NCBI GenBank assembly: GCA_029982105.1
Contig: JARRCQ010000028.1
Span: 1 to 11,234 of the forward strand
DNA length: 11,234 bases
Source of the DNA: Candidatus Atribacteria bacterium
Lineage (GTDB): Bacteria; Atribacterota; Atribacteria; Atribacterales; Caldatribacteriaceae
Reading direction: 5' to 3'
The notes under the pieces are model-generated. The model saw only the letters and a list, made by a program, of their open reading frames with translations. It searched no databases and had not been told where the DNA came from. Position numbers and translations under genes: made by a program. This document shows, piece after piece, positions 8,080-11,234 of this stretch; the stretch's first letter is position 1; every line of letters begins with the position of its first letter.

Positions 8080-8433
8080 TTAGAGCTGGGATTTGGCTAT
8101 TTCGACCAGCTTTTGAAAAGCTTCCTGATCTTCAATAGCTAAGCGAGAGAGGTTTTTCCGGTCCAGATTTATTCCCGCCTTGCGAAGAGCCCCCATAAAC
8201 TTACTATAATTTATTCCTTCTTCTCTCGCTGCAGCGTTTATTCTGGCAATCCATAAACGACGAAAATCACGTTTACGGTTTTTTCGGTCTCGATATGCAT
8301 AAGCCTGAGACCTCATCACTTGTTCTTTAGCTCTTCGGTAAGAGCGAGAACGAGCCCCTCGGTAACCTTGGGCTAACTTCATTATTTTCTTTCTTCTTTC
8401 TCGAGAAGCTACACTATTTTTTACTCTGGGCAT
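8080..8433 (-). CDS. rplT: Ribosomal protein L20 (bL20)
   Basis: Large-subunit protein that binds 23S rRNA early in assembly and in known bacteria also represses its own operon. It has 117 residues, the normal length. The N-terminus [24 protein letters not shown] is typical, followed by the very basic helix ([34 protein letters not shown]). The C-terminal globular part contains [29 protein letters not shown] (8443-8450) overlaps the rpmI stop codon and lies 9 nt before the ATG, which suggests translational coupling with rpmI. The 80-nt gap to pheS carries the inverted repeat. Confidence 0.98.
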   Translation of the reverse strand: MPRVKNSVASRERRKKIMKLAQGYRGARSRSYRRAKEQVMRSQAYAYRDRKNRKRDFRRLWIARINAAAREEGINYSKFMGALRKAGINLDRKNLSRLAIEDQEAFQKLVEIAKSQL

Positions 8434-8448
8434 ACTTCATTCACTCCT

Positions 8449-8646
8449 TTAAGCCTGTAAAAGCAACTTGAGCACTTTTTTCTCTTCTACTTTATTTAAA
8501 ATAACAGATTTTCTAAGCCTTCTTTTTCTATTTCTACTTTTGTGAGCTAAAAGATGACTTTTCCCTGCCTGGGCTCTTTTTACTTTACCAGTAGCAGTAA
8601 TTTTAAATCGCTTTGCTGCACCTCGATGGGTTTTCATCTTCGGCAT
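8449..8646 (-). CDS. rpmI: Ribosomal protein L35 (bL35)
   Basis: Small basic large-subunit ribosomal protein, 65 residues. I start at the ATG at 8646 ([15 protein letters not shown]), the family's normal N-terminus. GGAGG at 8654-8658 is 7 nt from this ATG but only 1 nt from another ATG at 8652, so the upstream one can be excluded. Typical features are the [21 protein letters not shown] start and the [12 protein letters not shown] basic stretch. It sits between infC and rplT, as in most bacteria. The infC TGA stop (8659-8661) overlaps the ribosome binding region, so translation of the two genes is probably coupled. Confidence 0.97.
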   Translation of the reverse strand: MPKMKTHRGAAKRFKITATGKVKRAQAGKSHLLAHKSRNRKRRLRKSVILNKVEEKKVLKLLLQA

Positions 8647-8658
8647 GGTCATTCCTCC

Positions 8659-9171
8659 TCACTTCTTAGGGGCTAAAGTAACTGTAAGATGTGGCCCCTC
8701 ATATTTTATATCTTGTTCTACTTTTCCTACTTCTTCTAAATCAGCTATCATCTTTTTTAACAGTTCTTCTCCTTTTTCTCGAAACGCCGCTTCTCTTCCC
8801 CGAAATCTAACTATTATTTTTACTCTGTCACCATCTTCTAAAAAGTGAAACGCATTTTTAAGTTTAACTTGATAATCATGTTGATCAATTTTAGGTCTTA
8901 AGTTAAGCTGTTTTAACTCAGAAGTTTTCTGTTTTTTGCGGGAAAGCTTAATTTTTTTCTCCTTTTCATATCTGAACTTTCCATAGTCCATTATCCGACA
9001 TACAGGAGGATGAGCATCAGGTGCTACTTCTACTAAATCCAAACCTGCTTCTTCGGCCATTTCTAAAGCCCTTTTCAGAGGAACAACCCCTAACTGCTCT
9101 CCCTCCGGAGAAATCAACCGCACTTCCCGTGCTCCAATTTGATGGTTAACGCGGTAATTTACTACTTCTAT
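8659..9171 (-). CDS. infC: Translation initiation factor IF-3 with ATA start
   Basis: IF-3 binds the 30S subunit, prevents early 50S joining and rejects non-canonical start codons. The N domain contains EVRLISPEGEQLGVVPLKRALE, and the linker/Y-motif region contains PPVCRIMDYGKFRYE. The C domain, from about residue 85, includes LRPKIDQHDYQVKLKNA and GDRVKIIVRFRGRE. Starting at the first standard codon (GTG 9123) gives only 154 residues and cuts into the conserved N-terminus. In frame upstream, NYRVNHQIGARE continues the family pattern. AGGGAGG (9180-9186) lies 8 nt before an in-frame ATA at 9171, giving 170 residues, the family's usual size. I saw no ATG, GTG or TTG in the right place. Non-standard infC starts (AUU in E. 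coli) are known and underlie autoregulation. It is the first gene of the operon. Confidence 0.95.
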   Translation of the reverse strand: MEVVNYRVNHQIGAREVRLISPEGEQLGVVPLKRALEMAEEAGLDLVEVAPDAHPPVCRIMDYGKFRYEKEKKIKLSRKKQKTSELKQLNLRPKIDQHDYQVKLKNAFHFLEDGDRVKIIVRFRGREAAFREKGEELLKKMIADLEEVGKVEQDIKYEGPHLTVTLAPKK

Positions 9172-9186
9172 GCTTATCGCCTCCCT
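9169..9186 (-). promoter_or_regulatory. infC ribosome binding site and ATA start codon
   Basis: AGGGAGG (9180-9186), an 8-nt spacer and ATA (9169-9171) form the likely initiation region. Another ATA at 9177 is only 2 nt from the site. ATA is a non-canonical start that IF-3 itself is expected to discriminate against, so IF-3 protein would lower infC translation. Confidence 0.7.
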
Positions 9187-9208
9187 AGCTTCTGTGTTGA
9201 TGGTTCAA

Positions 9209-9237
9209 AACATATCATATTTATTCATCTTAGTCAA
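9209..9237 (-). promoter_or_regulatory. Likely promoter of the infC operon
   Basis: TTGACT (9232-9237) and TATGTT (9209-9214) are separated by 17 bp. The predicted leader is about 30 nt. A weaker second candidate, TTGTCA (9293-9298) with TATTTT (9270-9275) at 17 bp, would give a leader near 90 nt containing the inverted repeat at 9235-9263. Confidence 0.5.
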
Positions 9238-9263
9238 TTTATAGTTGGTTCTATGATAAATTG
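9235..9263. repeat. 8-bp inverted repeat over the infC promoter
   Basis: CAATTTAT at 9235-9242 is inverted at 9256-9263 with a 13-nt centre. It overlaps the -35 box of the proposed infC promoter, so it may be an operator, or a leader hairpin if transcription begins further upstream. Confidence 0.45.
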
Positions 9264-9337
9264 TGGGAAAAAATATCTAAAAAGAAGTATGGTGACAAAG
9301 CCAGGATGGAAAATCAAAGAAAGGAGGCCTTACCACC

Positions 9338-9415
9338 ATGGCCAGAGGCCAAAATAATGGTATCACAATTCTATTTTTTTTCCAACAGCCTCGGGATAAT
9401 TTGACAAAAAACTAA
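9338..9415 (+). CDS. Possible 25-residue small protein
   Basis: A short reading frame (MARGQNNGITILFFFQQPRD...) starts at an ATG 10 nt after a strong AAGGAGG (9321-9327). It ends inside the spacer of the perR promoter. I recognise no family, and no clear plus-strand promoter lies upstream. It could be a leader peptide, a remnant or chance. Its only support is the ribosome binding site. Confidence 0.25.
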   Translation: MARGQNNGITILFFFQQPRDNLTKN

Positions 9416-9429
9416 GTGTTGGTTATAAT
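9401..9429 (+). promoter_or_regulatory. Consensus promoter of the perR operon
   Basis: TTGACA (9401-9406) and TATAAT (9424-9429) are both perfect and separated by 17 bp. Transcription should start near 9436, at the edge of the Fur/PerR-box-like palindrome. Confidence 0.9.
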
Positions 9430-9438
9430 TAAACAAAA

Positions 9439-9459
9439 TAATAATGAGAACTATTATTA
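9439..9459. promoter_or_regulatory. Putative PerR/Fur operator
   Basis: TAATAAT (9439-9445) and ATTATTA (9453-9459) form a perfect 7-bp inverted repeat around 7 nt. The 19-bp window AATAATGAGAACTATTATT (9440-9458) matches the classical Fur box GATAATGATAATCATTATC at 14 of 19 positions by my count. It covers the transcription start region and the first codons of perR, fitting autorepression. Confidence 0.65.
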
Positions 9460-9899
9460 AAATGGATGAGATAACTAAAACTAAAAAAACCAAACAAAGA
9501 GAAGCCATTTTAGAAATTCTAAAAAATACCAAATCTCATCCTACTGCCGATGAAATTTACCAAAAAGTGCGGCAGGAGATTCCCCGTATTAGTAAGGGCA
9601 CAGTATATCGTAATTTGAAGTTGCTTGCTGAAAAAGGAGAGGCAATTAAGATTGACACGGAAGGGACGGAAGCAAGATATGATGCCCGAGTAGAAAGTCA
9701 TTACCATTTCCGCTGCGATAGTTGTGGAAAAGTTTTTGATGTAGATGTACCAGTAGATGCAGAGCTGGATAAAAAGGCAGCTCAAGAAACGGGGTTTAAT
9801 ATTACTCATCACATTTTAGAGTTTCGGGGCTTGTGCTCTGAGTGTCAGAAAAAGACGATTATCTCCTCCCGGGGAGATAAAAATAAAAAGGAGGTATGA
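9444..9899 (+). CDS. perR: PerR-like Fur family peroxide regulator
   Basis: Cytosolic metal-dependent repressor of the Fur family, 151 residues from ATG 9444 or 145 from ATG 9462. The winged helix spans about residues 15-75 (KQREAILEILKNTKSHPTAD... then GTVYRNLKLLAEKG). Metal-sensing positions equal to those of Bacillus PerR are present: His32, Asp80, His86, His88 and Asp99. Asp99 aligns with PerR Asp104, where many Fur proteins have Glu. The structural zinc pairs are Cys91/Cys94 and Cys131/Cys134. Neither start has a ribosome binding site, unlike every other gene here; with transcription starting near 9436 the message would be nearly leaderless. The consensus promoter and overlapping operator imply autoregulation. 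The peroxiredoxin gene follows after 3 nt, with its ribosome binding site inside the end of perR. The PerR rather than Fur or Zur role is inferred from these residues and the neighbour. Confidence 0.88.
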   Translation: MRTIIKMDEITKTKKTKQREAILEILKNTKSHPTADEIYQKVRQEIPRISKGTVYRNLKLLAEKGEAIKIDTEGTEARYDARVESHYHFRCDSCGKVFDVDVPVDAELDKKAAQETGFNITHHILEFRGLCSECQKKTIISSRGDKNKKEV

Positions 9900-9902
9900 A
9901 CG

Positions 9903-10553
9903 ATGGAAGAAGTAAGAGAAGAAATTATCCATTTCCCTCGAGTGGGAGAAGTAGCTCCTTCTTTCGAAGCTGTTACTACTCATGGGACTTTAAGGTTGGA
10001 AGATTTCAAGGGAAGTTGGCTGGTGTTATTTTCTCACCCCGCTGACTTCACCCCGGTGTGCACTACTGAATTTATCGCTTTTAGCCAGGCTTATCCTGAA
10101 TTTCAAAAACGAGGGGTAGAGCTCTTGGGACTCAGTGTGGATAGCGTATCCTCTCACATTGCCTGGACTCGTAACATTCAGGAAAAAACCGGAGTTAAAG
10201 TTCCCTTCCCCATTATTGCCGACCTCAGTAAAGAAGTATCTATTAAGTACGGTATGATTCACCCCGGAGAAAGCAAAACTGAAACTATTCGGTGCGTGTT
10301 TATCATTGACCCTAATCAGGTTATTCGTGCTATCCTTTATTACCCTCTAACTACTGGTAGAAATATCAGTGAAATATTGAGGATAATCGATGCTTTGCAA
10401 ACCACTGATAAATACGGCGTAGCTACTCCGGCTAACTGGCAACCAGGAGAAAAAGTAATAGTTCCTCCTCCTAACACTGTAGAAGGAGCAGAAGAGCGGT
10501 TGAAAGAGGGATATGAATGTGTAGATTGGTATCTGTGTAAGAAAAGCGTCTGA
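9903..10553 (+). CDS. Prx6-type (archaeal-like) peroxiredoxin
   Basis: Thiol peroxidase that reduces hydrogen peroxide or organic peroxides, 216 residues, cytosolic. The catalytic motif [11 protein letters not shown] has the peroxidatic Cys53, with Thr50 and Pro46, and Arg130 is the conserved active-site arginine. The long C-terminal Prx6 extension (about 165-216) carries YECVDWYLC, placing Cys206 and Cys212 like the two extra cysteines of archaeal homologues such as the Aeropyrum enzyme. Such enzymes form large ring oligomers and resolve with the C-terminal cysteines. The start ATG is 7 nt after AAGGAGGT (9888-9895). It lies 3 nt after perR and 15 nt before a small winged-helix gene, one operon under likely PerR control. 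The electron donor is not encoded here. Confidence 0.95.
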   Translation: MEEVREEIIHFPRVGEVAPSFEAVTTHGTLRLEDFKGSWLVLFSHPADFTPVCTTEFIAFSQAYPEFQKRGVELLGLSVDSVSSHIAWTRNIQEKTGVKVPFPIIADLSKEVSIKYGMIHPGESKTETIRCVFIIDPNQVIRAILYYPLTTGRNISEILRIIDALQTTDKYGVATPANWQPGEKVIVPPPNTVEGAEERLKEGYECVDWYLCKKSV

Positions 10554-10568
10554 GAAAGGAGGGTTTTT

Positions 10569-10793
10569 ATGGCCTGTGTAACGCCGGAAGGTAAACCCAC
10601 TGAATCGGGGAAGAAAATACTTAATGCCCTGAAATCTGGGGCAGCGTCTCCTGAAGAGGTAGCTAAAATCAGTGGTTTACCTCTCTTCCGAGTAAGAAGT
10701 GGACTTCGAGATATGGTGCAAGTAGATTTAGCTAAAGAAGAGGGAGAAGGAAAATATAAACTCACGGAAAAAGGTGGAAAGTTTATCGAATAG
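10569..10793 (+). CDS. Small winged-helix DNA-binding-type protein
   Basis: A 74-residue protein with a winged helix-turn-helix layout: helix 1 (about 11-23, TESGKKILNALKSG), helix 2 (27-34, SPEEVAKIS), recognition-like helix 3 (37-50, LPLFRVRSGLRDMV) and a two-strand wing (about 53-67, DLAKEEGEGKYKLTEKG). It is only this domain, with no visible sensor or dimer domain. AAAGGAGGG (10555-10563) lies 5 nt before the ATG, 15 nt after the peroxiredoxin stop, so it is the third gene of the operon. It may be a redox-linked transcription regulator through Cys3, but that is a guess. Several archaeal and anaerobe proteins of this size look like this; I cannot name the family. Confidence 0.75.
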   Translation: MACVTPEGKPTESGKKILNALKSGAASPEEVAKISGLPLFRVRSGLRDMVQVDLAKEEGEGKYKLTEKGGKFIE

Positions 10794-10842
10794 TGGAGAA
10801 AAAGCTAACTTTATCAGGAGGAAGACAATAATAGAAGATGGC

Positions 10843-10885
10843 TATAGGGGGAAACTCCGACTATAGGGGAAAAAGACCCCCTATA
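10843..10885 (+). repeat. Tandem TATAGGGG repeats competing for one complement
   Basis: TATAGGGGG (10843-10851) and TATAGGGG (10862-10869) are both complementary to CCCCCTATA (10877-10885). The second copy makes an 8-bp stem with an 8-nt loop, the first a 9-bp stem with a larger loop. ACTCCG (10854-10859) also pairs with CGGAGT (10905-10910), enclosing the second option. This allows mutually exclusive folds. Confidence 0.55.
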
Positions 10886-10949
10886 ATCCCCAGAAGACGG
10901 CCTACGGAGTAAACATTAAAGACAAATTAGGTAGAAAAGAATTCGGACA

Positions 10950-10981
10950 ACAACGCTGGAGAGAAAGCACTCCAGCGTTGT
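10950..10981. repeat. 12-bp-stem hairpin downstream of the perR operon
   Basis: ACAACGCTGGAG (10950-10961) pairs perfectly with 10970-10981 across an 8-nt loop. There is no U-run after it on either strand, so intrinsic termination would be inefficient. It is the strongest hairpin after the winged-helix gene and may still define the 3' end of that transcript or stabilise it. Confidence 0.6.
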
Positions 10982-11027
10982 GATTCCAGGCTTTTGGCTT
11001 CTGATATAATTTTAAAGTTTTAATAGT

Positions 11028-11069
11028 TTAACAAGTTTTGCGGAATACTATAATTTGTAAAGATACAAA
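11028..11069 (+). promoter_or_regulatory. Candidate promoter with palindrome at the start point
   Basis: TATAAT (11049-11054) is preceded by TTAACA (11028-11033) at a short 15-bp spacing. Right at the expected start, TTTGTA (11054-11059) and TACAAA (11064-11069) form a 6-bp inverted repeat around AAGA, possibly an operator or a leader hairpin. It could drive a gene beginning past position 11234, with a leader of about 170 nt. Confidence 0.35.
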
Positions 11070-11234
11070 AGTTATAGAGGAAGATACCTCTTAGTAAAAA
11101 CCTTCGGATTCTCGATAAAAACTTTAGGGATAGCCAAGACGTGAAGCTTTTGTGGGAGTTTGCGTTTTATTCTCAATCTTGTTAGTGTAAACTTATCGTA
11201 GGAGTTTTAAAGAAGAATATTTTAAAGAGGGAAG

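Larger units (their letters stand above)
10816..10983 (+). pseudogene. Possible broken small gene of unknown function
   Basis: AGGAGG at 10816-10821 looks like a ribosome binding site but no start codon is well placed: the ATG at 10838 is 16 nt away, and ATA codons at 10828 and 10831 are closer. From 10838 the frame reads MAIGGNSDYRGKRPP and stops at 10912. The other frame, from 10867 to the TGA at 10981-10983, gives a hydrophilic basic stretch with KKTPYNPQKTAYGVNIKDK followed by LGRKEFGQQRWRESTPAL. One extra A in the A5 run at 10870-10874 would join the two into a protein of about 48 residues. I recognise no family. It could equally be an untranslated structured RNA. Confidence 0.3.
10794..11234. 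other. 440 bases without an intact gene
   Basis: No long reading frame is present on either strand. Contents are a possible broken small gene with strong RNA-folding potential (10816-10983), a 12-bp-stem hairpin (10950-10981), a TATAAT-containing promoter candidate (11028-11054) with a palindrome at its start point, and an AAAGAGGGAAG-like ribosome binding site at the very end. Short frames at about 11076-11180 (plus) and the minus strand near 11090-11200 have no recognisable product. Confidence 0.7.

Noticed and set aside
9861-9878. Small palindrome ATCTCC/GGAGAT near the end of perR
   Set aside because: A 6-bp arm inside coding sequence with no U-run; likely chance.
10340-10765. 141-residue minus-strand reading frame
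   Set aside because: Antisense to the peroxiredoxin and winged-helix genes, whose protein families and ribosome binding sites are clear.
11076-11107. preQ1-I riboswitch
   Set aside because: The hairpin loop is too short and lacks the conserved cytosine; similarity is only to the general fold, so I list it only as a weak finding.
1-11234. CRISPR array, tRNA or rRNA genes
   Set aside because: No regularly spaced repeats, no cloverleaf-like sequence and no conserved rRNA segments were seen.

Overview
The window looks like a chromosomal segment of a low-GC Bacillota (Firmicutes)-type bacterium, probably an anaerobe and possibly a thermophile. The reasons are strong AGGAGG ribosome binding sites before nearly every gene, an AT-rich base composition, AGA/AGG and TTG-start usage, a MutS2 of 785 residues and a PerR-type regulator. 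The peroxiredoxin is of the Prx6/archaeal thiol-peroxidase type. Genus cannot be told from the sequence alone.

Layout. Positions 1-480 hold a decayed transposase remnant (minus strand), readable only by joining several frames. A plus-strand zinc-dependent medium-chain dehydrogenase of the polyol/threonine dehydrogenase type follows (520-1623). It shares a bidirectional terminator (1651-1677) with the long minus-strand operon that ends at 1740. In transcription order that operon is infC, rpmI, rplT, pheS, pheT, cvpA, mutS2 (9171 down to 1740). It combines translation initiation factor 3, ribosomal proteins L35 and L20, both subunits of phenylalanyl-tRNA synthetase, a CvpA-type membrane protein and MutS2. 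Spacing is tight, with overlapping stop, start and ribosome-binding signals, except for an 80-nt rplT-pheS gap that holds a perfect 17-bp inverted repeat. Several starts differ from the first-ATG choice: infC most likely starts at ATA, pheS at TTG, rpmI at an internal ATG, and mutS2 at a later ATG that overlaps cvpA.

Divergently, at 9401-10793, lies a peroxide-response operon: a PerR-like metalloregulator, a Prx6-type peroxiredoxin and a small winged-helix protein. It has a consensus promoter (TTGACA, 17 bp, TATAAT) and an overlapping Fur/PerR-box-like palindrome, so autoregulation is likely. The last 440 bases have no intact gene. They hold a possible broken small gene inside a strongly structured segment, a 12-bp-stem hairpin, and promoter-like and leader-like sequence for a gene that may begin just past the window.

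Most noteworthy: cvpA is split into two frames exactly at an in-frame T TTT TTA heptamer, a classic -1 slippery sequence, and the joined product has the family's normal length (178 residues). Also notable are the ATA start of infC, the perfect inverted repeat before pheS, the degenerate N-terminal tRNA-binding domain of PheT, and the two tandem repeats near 10843-10885 that compete for one complementary strand. I found no convincing new defence system or other wholly undescribed system.
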